A DNA stretch of 64,000 bases from Stenotrophomonas sp. Marseille-Q4652 (GCF_916618915.1 NZ_CAKAKE010000001.1:186001-250000), one strand, 5' to 3'; positions 36,907 through 45,635 are shown, counted from the first letter of the stretch. Notes: a model not told the origin generated them from the sequence alone. Numbers and translations are program-made.

Positions 36907-37658
36907 CCGACCCCTGGCTGCGTCATGTCCCCGCCGTGTTCCGGGCCTTGGCCGACCCGGAACTCCGCATGGGTGTGCCGCGGCCCGTCAATGCGGCTCT
37001 GGAAGACGCCTGCGCGTACTGGGGCGCGTTGCACTACCTGCTGCGCAACGTGCTCGGCTGGGCAGACGTGGGCCGTGGCCTGGCCTGGTGGTACGCGGCT
37101 GGTCAACCGGTGGCCGGTTCGCCCGTGCTCGCGCTCGTGCGCGAGGTCTGGGGCGACGGTGACCTGATCGACTACTACGCGGCATGGACGTGGGTCCCGG
37201 CCGGAGTTGGCTACCTGCACACCCAGGCGCAGGACCCCTTCAACGGTCCCTCACCGACCTGGCTGGCGCAGCACTCGCGCTGGCCGGACGAGGACTGGTG
37301 GCGGGCCTTCGTCCGTCGTGGCCAGGTGCACCACCACGATCCGTTCTATGGCGGCAGCGATCCCCTGCATCTGGCCGCACATGCAGGCCCGTGTCTGGAC
37401 ACACCATCGGCTGATCCGCTGGTGCAGGTTTATGCGGCGCAGCGCAGGGTGGTGCTGGTCACGGGCGGGCTGGCACATTGGCTGGCCGACCTGGAGCGGC
37501 TGCACGGGCAGCTTCCGCCACTTGGGGACCGCTCCTGGAGGATCGAGGTGTTCGATCGCACCGTCGGCTGGTTGGGGGAGTATCGCCGCAGCCGGATTAC
37601 CCACCGCTGGTTCACCGGCAAGCACACCATCCATATGCAGGGGAATGGACAGTCATGA
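36903..37658 (+). CDS. Unknown protein B of the composite RM operon
   Basis: A 251-residue protein of unknown function, unusually rich in Trp, Tyr and His: WADVGRGLAWWYAAG, LIDYYAAWTWVPAGVGYLH, WPDEDWWRAF and RGQVHHHDPFYGG. No known catalytic motif is evident and there is no convincing transmembrane helix. It starts with GTG overlapping the previous stop by 4 nt and ends in an ATGA overlap with the DUF262 gene, so it sits tightly between restriction components. The aromatic-rich composition would suit binding of a ligand or partner, which is speculation. It probably works together with unknown protein A, since both occur as a coupled pair. Confidence 0.75.
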   Translation: MTDPWLRHVPAVFRALADPELRMGVPRPVNAALEDACAYWGALHYLLRNVLGWADVGRGLAWWYAAGQPVAGSPVLALVREVWGDGDLIDYYAAWTWVPAGVGYLHTQAQDPFNGPSPTWLAQHSRWPDEDWWRAFVRRGQVHHHDPFYGGSDPLHLAAHAGPCLDTPSADPLVQVYAAQRRVVLVTGGLAHWLADLERLHGQLPPLGDRSWRIEVFDRTVGWLGEYRRSRITHRWFTGKHTIHMQGNGQS

Positions 37659-40186
37659 CGCACACGTTGACGGCCAAGGAACAACCACTGGCCAAGATTT
37701 TCAGCGACGAGTACATGTTCTCGATTCCGGCCTACCAGCGGCCGTACTCGTGGGGCGTGGACCAGGCGCAGGAACTGCTCGACGACCTGCTGGGCTACAT
37801 GCGCACCGGCGGTTCCAAGCTGGAGGATATTCCGCCGTACTTCCTCGGCAGCCTGGTGCTGATCAAGGAAGAGAGCTCGCCCCGGGCCCAGGTGGTGGAC
37901 GGCCAGCAGCGGCTGACCACGCTGACCCTGCTGCTGGCCTGCATCCGGGCCGTTGTGTCGGACGACAACGTGCGCAGGGGCATCACGCGGCGCATCTACG
38001 ACCAGGGCGACATCGTCTCGGCCACCGAAAACCACTACCGGCTGACCCTGCGCGAGCGCGACAGGCAGTTCTTCCGCGAGCGCGTGCAGCACGAAGGCGG
38101 CATCGAACAGCTCGTCGATGACAACGGCGCGTTACCGGACAGCCAGCAGCGGCTGCGTGACAATGCGCGGCACTTCATGGCGGTACTGCGCGATCTGGAG
38201 CCTGCCGCGCTGGTGCGGCTGGTCCAGTTCATCGTCACGCGCTGCTACCTGGTGGCTGTCGCGACACCGGACCTGGATTCGGCGTACCGGATCTTCGGTG
38301 TGATGAACAGCCGTGGCCTGGATCTGACTGCCACCGACATCCTCAAGGCGGAGATCATCGGTGCGCTGCAGGACATGGCGCGAAAGACGTACACCGACAA
38401 ATGGGAAGCATTGGAGTCAGACCTGGGACGCGATGGTTTCGGCGAACTGTTCAGCCACATCCGCATGGTGTACCGCAAGGCCAAGCCGAAAGGGACCTTG
38501 CTCAAGGAGTTTCGCGACCACGTGGCGCCAGCGGACCCGGCCGCGTTCATCGACAAGGTGCTGGAGCCGATGGCCCAGGCATATCGCGAGATCAGCGATG
38601 CTGACCACGCCAGTACGCGTCATGCCGAGGCGATCAACGATGCGCTGCGCTGGCTCAACCGGTTGGAGTTCAAGGACTGGATGCCTCCCGCGCTTGCGCA
38701 CTTCACTCGCCACAAGGGAGATCCGGACGCGCTGCTTGCGTTCGTGACCGGCCTGGAGCGGCTGGCGTACTCGATGCTGGTGCGCAAGGCGGGCGTCAAT
38801 GAGCGCATCGAGCGGTTCTCGCGGCTGACGGCGGCGGTCGAAGCCGGTGACGATCTGGCGCAGCCCGGGTCTGCACTGCAGCTCTCGCCGCTGGAGCAGC
38901 ACGAGATGTACACGATGCTGGATGGGCCGTTGTACCGGACGCATTCTGCACGTGCGCTGGGCGTGATCCTGCTGCGTCTGGACGCCTTGGCCTCCGATGG
39001 CAGCAAGACCATGCAGCACGACCAGGTCACGGTGGAGCACGTGCTGCCGCAGACGCCGCGCCCGGACAGCACCTGGGTGAAGTGGATGCCCAGCGAGCAG
39101 GAACGCCAGGGTTGGGTGCACCGGTTGGGCAATCTGGCGCTGCTCAACCGCAAGAAGAACAGCAGTGCCAGCAACTATGAATTCGACCGCAAGAAGCAGG
39201 CCTATTTCAGCAAAGGGGGAGCATGTGCGTTTCCGCTGACCACCCAGGTGCTGCAACAGGCCGAGTGGAACGGGTCTGTGCTGCAGGCGCGACAGGCATC
39301 GCTGCTCAAACTTGCCGAGGATCACTGGCAGCTGGTCACGCGTGCTGCGGCTGCGAAATCTCCGGCGGCGACGACCGCGTCGGAAGCGGAGTCGCCTGTA
39401 TTCGTACTCGGCGGCCTGAATCACCAGATCCAGGCGACGGGCAGGCAAGTGGATGGCCAGTTTGTGGTGCTTGCCGGGTCGCGCGCACGGGCGGACTGGG
39501 TGGGCGTCGACGGCGGTTACAAGTTCTTGCACCAGGATCTGGTCGACAACGGCACGCTGGCACCGCCAGTGGGTGAAGCGCGGGAGTTCCTGCGCGACAC
39601 CTGGTTCAGCAGCCCGAGTGCCGCCGCGGCGGTGGTATGGGGTCGATCGGCGAACGGGCGCATGAGCTGGCGCGTGCAGGACACAGGCCAGACTTTCGCC
39701 GAGTGGGAGGAGGGCGTGCCTGCCGGCGAATCTGATGAGGACGAGGGTGAGGATGATGCCAGAGAGGACTTGTACCGCCGCTTCTGGGACCAGTTCCTGG
39801 CCAAGGCCAATGCACGTGGCGCGTTGTTCCAGCGGCGTACCCGCAGCGCGAACCCCTGGCTCGGGGTCGGACTGGGGCGCAACGGGTTCCGTCTGAATGT
39901 GTCCATGACCCGTGGCGAGGCGCGGGTGACCTGCCTGATCCATCACGAAGATGGCGGTACGGCCCTGTTCGAGGCACTGCACGCCCATCGTGCCGAGATA
40001 GAGGAGGCGTTCGGCATGCCGCTGGACTGGGCCGGCTTGGCCGAACAGAAGCGTTCCCGAATCCGTTCCACCACCGAGGGAGGCTGGCTGGTGCCCGAGT
40101 CGGAGTGGCCTGAACTCCAGGATCGGCTGGTCGACCTGGCGTATCGGATGGACGCGGCTCTGCGCTCCCGGATCAACGGGCTATGA
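37655..40186 (+). CDS. DUF262-DUF1524-DUF4357-DUF4268 nuclease (GmrSD-like)
   Basis: An 843-residue multidomain protein. The DUF262 ParB-like NTP-binding domain has YQRPYSWG (about 27-34) and VVDGQQRLTTL (about 80-90). DUF1524 is an HNH-type nuclease with VEHVLPQ (about 460-466), LGNLALL and N-x-x-N...F-x-x-K. A DUF4357-like domain follows (about 588-683, FSSPSAAAAVVWGRSANG), then DUF4268 at the C-terminus (about 704-842, YRRFWDQFLAKAN). DUF262-DUF1524 proteins include the type IV restriction enzyme GmrSD, which cuts modified phage DNA. It could therefore complement the type I system against phages with modified bases. It is coupled by ATGA overlap to the unknown gene before it. A 46-base gap with operator-like repeats follows. 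Confidence 0.85.
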   Translation: MTHTLTAKEQPLAKIFSDEYMFSIPAYQRPYSWGVDQAQELLDDLLGYMRTGGSKLEDIPPYFLGSLVLIKEESSPRAQVVDGQQRLTTLTLLLACIRAVVSDDNVRRGITRRIYDQGDIVSATENHYRLTLRERDRQFFRERVQHEGGIEQLVDDNGALPDSQQRLRDNARHFMAVLRDLEPAALVRLVQFIVTRCYLVAVATPDLDSAYRIFGVMNSRGLDLTATDILKAEIIGALQDMARKTYTDKWEALESDLGRDGFGELFSHIRMVYRKAKPKGTLLKEFRDHVAPADPAAFIDKVLEPMAQAYREISDADHASTRHAEAINDALRWLNRLEFKDWMPPALAHFTRHKGDPDALLAFVTGLERLAYSMLVRKAGVNERIERFSRLTAAVEAGDDLAQPGSALQLSPLEQHEMYTMLDGPLYRTHSARALGVILLRLDALASDGSKTMQHDQVTVEHVLPQTPRPDSTWVKWMPSEQERQGWVHRLGNLALLNRKKNSSASNYEFDRKKQAYFSKGGACAFPLTTQVLQQAEWNGSVLQARQASLLKLAEDHWQLVTRAAAAKSPAATTASEAESPVFVLGGLNHQIQATGRQVDGQFVVLAGSRARADWVGVDGGYKFLHQDLVDNGTLAPPVGEAREFLRDTWFSSPSAAAAVVWGRSANGRMSWRVQDTGQTFAEWEEGVPAGESDEDEGEDDAREDLYRRFWDQFLAKANARGALFQRRTRSANPWLGVGLGRNGFRLNVSMTRGEARVTCLIHHEDGGTALFEALHAHRAEIEEAFGMPLDWAGLAEQKRSRIRSTTEGGWLVPESEWPELQDRLVDLAYRMDAALRSRINGL

Positions 40187-40202
40187 GGCTGACTTGCATG
40201 CT

Positions 40203-40241
40203 GGTTGCCCATAAGGCAACAATCGTTGCCATATGAGCAAC
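40203..40241. promoter_or_regulatory. Array of GTTGC/GCAAC half-sites over the start of the HTH-MNT gene
   Basis: Four alternating half-sites lie in 39 bases: GTTGCC (40204-40209), GGCAAC (40215-40220), GTTGCC (40225-40230) and GCAAC (40237-40241). Neighbouring pairs form three overlapping inverted repeats. The array spans the only real gap in the operon and the start codon at 40233 of a protein with an N-terminal winged helix. It is a probable autoregulatory operator for the MNT/HEPN pair and hsdR. Confidence 0.6.
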
Positions 40242-40862
40242 ACATCAGCCTTGATGAACCTTCTTTTCGGCCAGACCCGCCAGGCGGTTCTGGCCGTCCT
40301 GCTGCTGCAGCCGGAGGCCAGCTTCCACCTTCGTGAGCTGGCCAGGCTCACCGGCAGCCACGCGGGCACGCTGGGGCGTGAGTTGGAGAAGCTGGTCGGC
40401 GCCGGGCTGCTGGTCCGGTGCGAGCAGGGTAACCAGGTGCGCTACCAGGCCAACCGGGCGTGCCTGCTGTACGACGAGCTGGCAGCGATGTTCCGCAAGA
40501 CCCATGGCGCCGTGCCGGTGCTGCGCGAGGTGCTTGCGCCGCTGGCCTCCGCGATCGAGGCGGCCTGGATATTCGGATCCGTGGCCCGGGGTACGGAAGT
40601 GTCCGGCAGCGATGTGGACCTGCTGGTGCTTGGGGACGTGGGGTTTGCCGACATCGTGCGCGCCATCCACCCGGCGCAGGTCGAACTGGGTCGGGAGATC
40701 AATCCTGTGGTGTACTCGGGCCAGGAGTTCCGGCGGAGGCTGGCCGCAGGCGATGCATTTGCCAAGGAGCTGCTGGACGGGCCGAAGTTGATGGTGATAG
40801 GGGACAGGGATGACATTGGAGAACCTGCTGGCGATCCGCCAGCTGCAGACGCACGCGGCTGA
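40233..40862 (+). CDS. HTH-nucleotidyltransferase antitoxin (MNT)
   Basis: A 209-residue protein. An ArsR/MarR-like winged helix (about 10-75: FHLRELARLTGSHAGTLGRELEKLVGAGLL) precedes a minimal nucleotidyltransferase with GSVARG (115-120) and SDVDLLV (Asp127 and Asp129, metal-binding). In MNT/HEPN systems the nucleotidyltransferase modifies the HEPN partner with AMP and silences it; the winged helix would add transcriptional control. The last 53 bases overlap the following HEPN gene in another frame, so the two are tightly coupled. The operator-like array over its start supports autoregulation. Confidence 0.82.
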   Translation: MSNTSALMNLLFGQTRQAVLAVLLLQPEASFHLRELARLTGSHAGTLGRELEKLVGAGLLVRCEQGNQVRYQANRACLLYDELAAMFRKTHGAVPVLREVLAPLASAIEAAWIFGSVARGTEVSGSDVDLLVLGDVGFADIVRAIHPAQVELGREINPVVYSGQEFRRRLAAGDAFAKELLDGPKLMVIGDRDDIGEPAGDPPAADARG

Positions 40863-41259
40863 GCCGGCTGCGATTCGGAAGCTGCTGGAAGCGGCACGCC
40901 GCAACCTGGCCGATGCGCGGGTGGAGAGCATCAGTGCGGACAACCGCTTCGACGCGGCCTACAAGTGCGCGATGCAATGCGCGATGCTCGGGCTGTGGGC
41001 GCGGGGCTACCGTACCTCCACCAGCCAGCCGGGCCACCACCAGACCGCGATCCAGTGCCTGGGGCACACGATGGGCGTTGCGTCCGAAGACATCATCGTG
41101 CTCGATGCCTTGCGCAGGAAGCGCAACCTGAGCGACTACGAAGGTGACCCGGTCTCCGAGGCCACGCTGGCCGAAGCGCTATCGCAAGCCGCTCGGCTGC
41201 TGGCGCACACCGAAGCGTGGCTGCGCGCCAACCAGCCCGACACGATGGGGGATGCATGA
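40810..41259 (+). CDS. HEPN-like protein, partner of the MNT gene
   Basis: A 149-residue, almost entirely helical protein, as expected for a HEPN RNase toxin. The second half has the stretch RRKRNLSDYEG (about 102-112), placed where HEPN proteins carry their RX4-6H RNase motif; here the histidine is not present and an Arg-Asn...Asp-Tyr pattern replaces it. That variant may be catalytically different or may only serve as a regulated scaffold. The ATG at 40810 follows AGGGGACAGGG and lies inside the MNT gene. The stop overlaps hsdR by 4 nt. Toxin activity is inferred from the pairing, not from an intact motif. Confidence 0.72.
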   Translation: MTLENLLAIRQLQTHAAEPAAIRKLLEAARRNLADARVESISADNRFDAAYKCAMQCAMLGLWARGYRTSTSQPGHHQTAIQCLGHTMGVASEDIIVLDALRRKRNLSDYEGDPVSEATLAEALSQAARLLAHTEAWLRANQPDTMGDA

Positions 41260-44200
41260 ACCTGCACCAGGAACACCACTTCGAGCGCGAGATCTGCGAG
41301 CACCTGGCCAGCAGTGGCTGGCTCTACGCCGAAGGCGACGCGGCGCATTACGACCGGCAGCACGCCCTGTACCCGCCGGATCTGGTCGCCTGGCTGCAGG
41401 CTACCCAGCCGGACAGCTGGCAGGCCCTGGCAAAGGCGCACGGCCCACAGGCCCAGACCGTGCTGGTGCAGCGCATCCGCAAGAACCTGGACGAACGCGG
41501 CACCCTGGAGGTGCTGCGTCGCGGGGTGGAGATGGTGGGGCTCAAGCGTCCGCTGTCACTGGTGCAGTTCCGCCCAGCCCTCTCGCTGAACCCGGTGACC
41601 GAGCAGCTCTACGCAGCCAACCGGCTGCGCGTGGTGCGCCAGGTCAAGCACTCGCCCAACAGGCCCAATGACTGTGTCGACCTGGTGTTGTTCGTCAACG
41701 GCATCGCCGTGGCCACGGCGGAGCTGAAATCCGACTTCACCCAGTCTGTCGGGGATGCGGTCGACCAGTACCGGTTCGATCGTGACCTGCATCCCAAGGG
41801 CGGCTTGGCGGAGCCGCTGCTGGCCTTCCCCGGAGGGGCGCTGGTGCATTTCGCCGTAAGCCAGTCCGAAGTGATGATGACGACCCGGCTTGCGGGCGCT
41901 GGGACGACCTTCCTGCCGTTCAATCGCGGCAATGCCGGCGGTGCAGGCAATCCGCCGGATCCCGAGGGCGCGGCCACCCGTTACCTGTGGGAGGAGGTTT
42001 GGGGCCGGGACAGCTGGCTGGAAATCCTGGGGCGCTACCTGATCGGAAAGCGCGACAGCAAGAAGCAGCTGAAGACGATCATCTTCCCGCGTTACCACCA
42101 GTTGGATGCGACCCGGAAGCTGGTGGCCGATGTGCGCGCCAGTGTCCCGGGACAGCGCTATCTGATCCAGCACTCGGCCGGTTCTGGAAAAACCAACTCG
42201 ATCGCCTGGTCGGCACACTTCCTCGCCGACCTGCATGATGCCGCCAATGCGAAGATGTTCGACAGCGTCCTGGTGGTGTCCGATCGCACGGTGCTGGACT
42301 CGCAATTGCAGGAAGCGATCTTCGACTTCGAGCGCACAACCGGGGTTGTGGCTTCCATTACAAGCGAGCAAGGTAGCAAGAGCGCCCAGCTGGGTGAGGC
42401 GCTCAAGGCTGGCAAGAAGATCATCGTCTGCACCATCCAGACTTTCCCGTTTGCGCTCAAGGCCGTACAGGAGCTGGCAGCTACCGAGGGGAAGAGGTTT
42501 GCGGTCATTGCCGACGAGGCGCACAGCTCGCAGACCGGGCAGGCGGCAGCGAAGCTCAAGGAGCTGCTGAGCGCGAAGGAATGGGAAGAACTGCAGGACG
42601 GCGGCGAGGTCGACACCGAAACGCTGCTTGCTGCACAGATGGAGGCACGCAGTGCCCAGTCCGGTCTGACTTACGTTGCCTTCACCGCCACCCCCAAGGC
42701 CAAGACGCTCGAACTGTTCGGACGCCCCGGGCCCGACGGCCTGCCGCAGCCGTTCCATGTGTACTCGATGCGCCAGGCCATCGAGGAAGGTTTCATTCTC
42801 GATGTCCTGAGGAACTACACGCCCTACAGCCTGGCTTTCCGGCTGGCCCACAACGGCAAGGAATTCGACAACGCCGAGGTGGAGCGCAGCACGGCCATGA
42901 AGGGGATCATGCAGTGGGTTCGCCTGCACCCCTACAACATTGCCGCCAAGGTGCAGGTGGTGGTGGAACATTACCGCGAGAACGTGCAGCCGCTTCTGGA
43001 GGGCCGGGCCAAGGCCATGGTGGTGGTGGCCTCGCGCCGCGAGGCAGTGCGATGGCAGAAGGCCATACGCACCTATATCGCGAGCCAGGGATATCCGCTG
43101 GACGTGCTGGTCGCTTTTTCGGGAGAGGTCGACGACCCCGAAAGTTTCCCAGAGCCGGTCGCCGAAGGTAGTGCGCTGCTCAACCCCGGCCTGAAGGGAC
43201 GTGATATCCGCGAGGCATTCACGCTGCCGGAGTATCAACTGCTGCTGGTCGCCAACAAGTTCCAGACCGGGTTTGACCAGCCGTTGCTGTGCGGCATGTA
43301 CGTGGACAAGAAGCTGGGTGGCATCCAGGCGGTGCAGACCCTGTCGCGGCTCAACCGGGCCCATCCTGGCAAGGACACCACCTACATCCTCGACTTCCAG
43401 AACGACACCGACGAGATCCTGCAGGCATTCCGCACCTACTACGAGACTGCCGAACTGGAGGCGACCACCGACCCCAATATGGTCCTGGACCTGCGGGCCA
43501 AGCTTGACGCGGCTGGCCACTACGACCAGTACGAGGTCGAGCGGGTGGCGAAGGTGGAGCTGGACCCGGATGCAAAGCAGTCACAACTGGTGGCTGCGAT
43601 CCAGCCGGTGGCCGACCGGTTGCTCAAGCGCTACCAATCCGCCGCCCATGCCTTGGCCACGGCCGAGGCGGCAGGCGATGGCCAGGCAGCCGGCGAAGCG
43701 AAGGACACGCTGGACGCCCTGCTGTTGTTCAAGGGCGACATGGGTGCGTTCAACCGGATCTACGCGTTCTTGTCGCAGATGTTCGATTACGGCAACACCG
43801 ACATCGAAAAACGCTTCCTGTTCTACCGCCGGCTGCTGCCCCTGCTGGAGTTCGGGCGCGAGCGCGACACCGTGGATCTGTCCAAAGTGGTGCTCACTCA
43901 CCACACGCTGCGCAGTCGGGGGGCGCAGGCACTCAGTCTGCCCGGTGCCGAGGCGTACCCATTGTCACCAATGGATGGCGTGGGCAGCGGTGGCGTGCGG
44001 GAAAAGGAGCAGGCGTACCTCTCCGAGATCATCGAGCGAGTCAACGGGCTGTTCGAGGGACAGATCACGGACGAGGACCAGCTGCAGTACGTAAACGGGG
44101 CCATCAAGGGCAAGCTGTTGCAGAACGCGACCCTTGTGCGGCAAGCAGCCGACAATTCCAAGGAGCAATTTGGCAATTCTCCGGACCTGACCCGCGCGTT

Positions 44201-44372
44201 GGTGGACGCCATTATCGATGCCTTCGAGGCCCATGCCACGATGAGCCAGCAGGCGCTGGATTCCCCACGTGTCCAGCAGGGCCTGAAAGACATCCTCCTG
44301 GGGCCGGGGCAGCTGTACGAAACGCTGCGTGCGAGGGGAACTTCCGGCCAGGTCGCTGCCTCGGCCCGCTGA
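41256..44372 (+). CDS. hsdR: Type I restriction endonuclease HsdR (second system)
   Basis: A 1038-residue restriction and translocase subunit. The nuclease domain holds DLVLFVNGIAVATAELK (about 145-165; E-x-K active site). The helicase has Walker A SAGSGKT (Lys about 311), DEAH (about 420-423), FTATPK and the late motif QTLSRLNRAHPG. The C-terminal helical domain (about 850-1030) would bind the methylase core. The frame is intact, in contrast to the first system. It closes the operon, distant from hsdM-hsdS, with four accessory genes and one MNT gene between. Translation is coupled to the HEPN gene by ATGA. No clear terminator directly follows. Confidence 0.93.
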   Translation: MNLHQEHHFEREICEHLASSGWLYAEGDAAHYDRQHALYPPDLVAWLQATQPDSWQALAKAHGPQAQTVLVQRIRKNLDERGTLEVLRRGVEMVGLKRPLSLVQFRPALSLNPVTEQLYAANRLRVVRQVKHSPNRPNDCVDLVLFVNGIAVATAELKSDFTQSVGDAVDQYRFDRDLHPKGGLAEPLLAFPGGALVHFAVSQSEVMMTTRLAGAGTTFLPFNRGNAGGAGNPPDPEGAATRYLWEEVWGRDSWLEILGRYLIGKRDSKKQLKTIIFPRYHQLDATRKLVADVRASVPGQRYLIQHSAGSGKTNSIAWSAHFLADLHDAANAKMFDSVLVVSDRTVLDSQLQEAIFDFERTTGVVASITSEQGSKSAQLGEALKAGKKIIVCTIQTFPFALKAVQELAATEGKRFAVIADEAHSSQTGQAAAKLKELLSAKEWEELQDGGEVDTETLLAAQMEARSAQSGLTYVAFTATPKAKTLELFGRPGPDGLPQPFHVYSMRQAIEEGFILDVLRNYTPYSLAFRLAHNGKEFDNAEVERSTAMKGIMQWVRLHPYNIAAKVQVVVEHYRENVQPLLEGRAKAMVVVASRREAVRWQKAIRTYIASQGYPLDVLVAFSGEVDDPESFPEPVAEGSALLNPGLKGRDIREAFTLPEYQLLLVANKFQTGFDQPLLCGMYVDKKLGGIQAVQTLSRLNRAHPGKDTTYILDFQNDTDEILQAFRTYYETAELEATTDPNMVLDLRAKLDAAGHYDQYEVERVAKVELDPDAKQSQLVAAIQPVADRLLKRYQSAAHALATAEAAGDGQAAGEAKDTLDALLLFKGDMGAFNRIYAFLSQMFDYGNTDIEKRFLFYRRLLPLLEFGRERDTVDLSKVVLTHHTLRSRGAQALSLPGAEAYPLSPMDGVGSGGVREKEQAYLSEIIERVNGLFEGQITDEDQLQYVNGAIKGKLLQNATLVRQAADNSKEQFGNSPDLTRALVDAIIDAFEAHATMSQQALDSPRVQQGLKDILLGPGQLYETLRARGTSGQVAASAR

Positions 44373-44411
44373 TTCGCCGGTTTCGCCCTGGGCCGATAAC
44401 TTGCGCAGCGC

Positions 44412-44603
44412 TTGAATGAACCTGGCCCTATTTCCCTGCTGGGCAGCGACCTGATGAGCGCCTCGCTGGAGGGCTATGCGGTGCTGAAGGTGTCCGGCAA
44501 GGGCGCCGGGCTGGATGGCCTGCGGCAGATGCTGTCGGCGCTTTTTGCGCGCAAGCGCCGCACCGAACCGGTCGCCCCGTTGAAGGAAGCCGAGCCGGCC
44601 TGA
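44412..44603 (+). CDS. Short orphan frame, possible 3' remnant at the island edge
   Basis: An open frame of at most 67 codons follows the stop at 44397 and ends at 44603 (LLGSDLMSASLEGYAVLKVSGKG, then FARKRRTEPVAPLKEAEPA). I recognise no family. The sequence reads like the end of a longer protein: it lacks a good ribosome binding site, begins with TTG at 44412 or ATG at 44454, and directly borders the restriction island. It may be the tail of a gene cut when the island entered. A small intact gene starting at 44454 cannot be excluded. Confidence 0.35.
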   Translation: MNEPGPISLLGSDLMSASLEGYAVLKVSGKGAGLDGLRQMLSALFARKRRTEPVAPLKEAEPA

Positions 44604-44623
44604 GTGCCGCGTCTGCTTGAACA

Positions 44624-44652
44624 AAGGCCGCCCCCGGGCGGCCTTTCCTTTT
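44624..44652. terminator. Bidirectional terminator before the CDF gene
   Basis: An 11-bp inverted repeat AAAGGCCGCCC / GGGCGGCCTTT around CC, with T-rich sequence to the right (TTTCCTTTTC) and A residues to the left. It separates the rightward island from the leftward CDF gene and probably stops both. Confidence 0.75.
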
Positions 44653-44687
44653 CTGCTTCAGCGCGGTGGCTCCGGGCGGCTACGGGC

Positions 44688-45635
44688 TCAGTCGCCCCCG
44701 TTCCCCACCGCCACCTCGATCCGGTCCAGCCGCCAGTGCAGGGCACGGGCGACGCTGCGGATCTCCTCGGCCTGTTCGAGGCTGACCTGCGGATTGTCCA
44801 GCAGCACCACGCCGGAGAGGCGGAAGCCTTCCTCGTGCAGGCGCACCGCGCAGCCGTGGACCCAGGGCAGGGCGCTGATGCGCTCGCACAGGCGCTCGGG
44901 CAGGGGATCGGGATCGCTGCGGTCCAGGGTCTGCGGGCGGGCATCGTGCAGGTCGCGCACGGCGGCGCGCAGGTTGCCGGCGCCGTCGCGCAGGATGCTG
45001 CCGGCGATCACCAGCGCGGCCACCGCATCGGCCCACCACCAGCCCATGCCGATGCCGGCCACGCCGACGATGCCGGCGGCGGCCGTCATCCAGTCGGCCT
45101 TGCTGACGTCGGCATCGGTATGCAGCGGCTTGAGGCTGAGCTTCCTGGCCAGCGCCAGTTTCTTGTGGCCCAGGATCACTGGAGGCACGGCGGACAGCGC
45201 CAGTACCGCCATCATCAGCCAGCCCTGCCACAGCACGTGGCCGGCGATGACCACGCTGCCGACCACCGGCCGCGTGGCGGTGAGCAGGGTATGCACGCCG
45301 TCGTAGACCAGCGCCAGGCCGACGCCGGTCAGGGCCACGGCCGAGATCAGGAAGTTGATGTCGAAGGCGCGCTCGCGTCCGGTGATGTACTCCTCGTCCA
45401 CGCCCTTGCGGCGGAAGCGGCTGGCCACGAGAAAGGCGATGGACGGCACCAGGCTCAGCACGTCCTCGACCAGCGCGGTCTTCATCGCCTGCGAACCGCC
45501 CATGACCAGGTACATGGTGATCGAGACCAGCGACATCCACAGCAGGGTCCAGCGGCACAGGCGCTCGGCGCGGTGCAGGGCCTCGCGCTGTTCCGGCGGC
45601 AGGGCGCGTGGGGTGGGGCGTTGGGCAATACTCAT
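44688..45635 (-). CDS. Cation diffusion facilitator family transporter
   Basis: A 315-residue inner-membrane metal/proton antiporter. Transmembrane helices are seen at about 35-55, 85-115, 125-150 and 190-225. The first zinc site has an unusual pattern, with EDVLSLVPSIAF in helix II where most CDF proteins have H/D-x-x-x-D; the second motif is HTDADVSKADWMTA (about 174-187), followed by a short cytoplasmic ferredoxin-like domain (about 240-315). It is probably an exporter of Zn, Co, Fe or Mn; the metal is not predictable. The ATG at 45635 overlaps the stop of the upstream lipoprotein gene (TCAT on the plus strand), so both are one operon. Confidence 0.85.
   Translation of the reverse strand: MSIAQRPTPRALPPEQREALHRAERLCRWTLLWMSLVSITMYLVMGGSQAMKTALVEDVLSLVPSIAFLVASRFRRKGVDEEYITGRERAFDINFLISAVALTGVGLALVYDGVHTLLTATRPVVGSVVIAGHVLWQGWLMMAVLALSAVPPVILGHKKLALARKLSLKPLHTDADVSKADWMTAAAGIVGVAGIGMGWWWADAVAALVIAGSILRDGAGNLRAAVRDLHDARPQTLDRSDPDPLPERLCERISALPWVHGCAVRLHEEGFRLSGVVLLDNPQVSLEQAEEIRSVARALHWRLDRIEVAVGNGGD

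Noticed and set aside
41556..43520. 654-codon minus-strand frame opposite the second hsdR
   Set aside because: Shadow of the helicase gene; no motif of its own.
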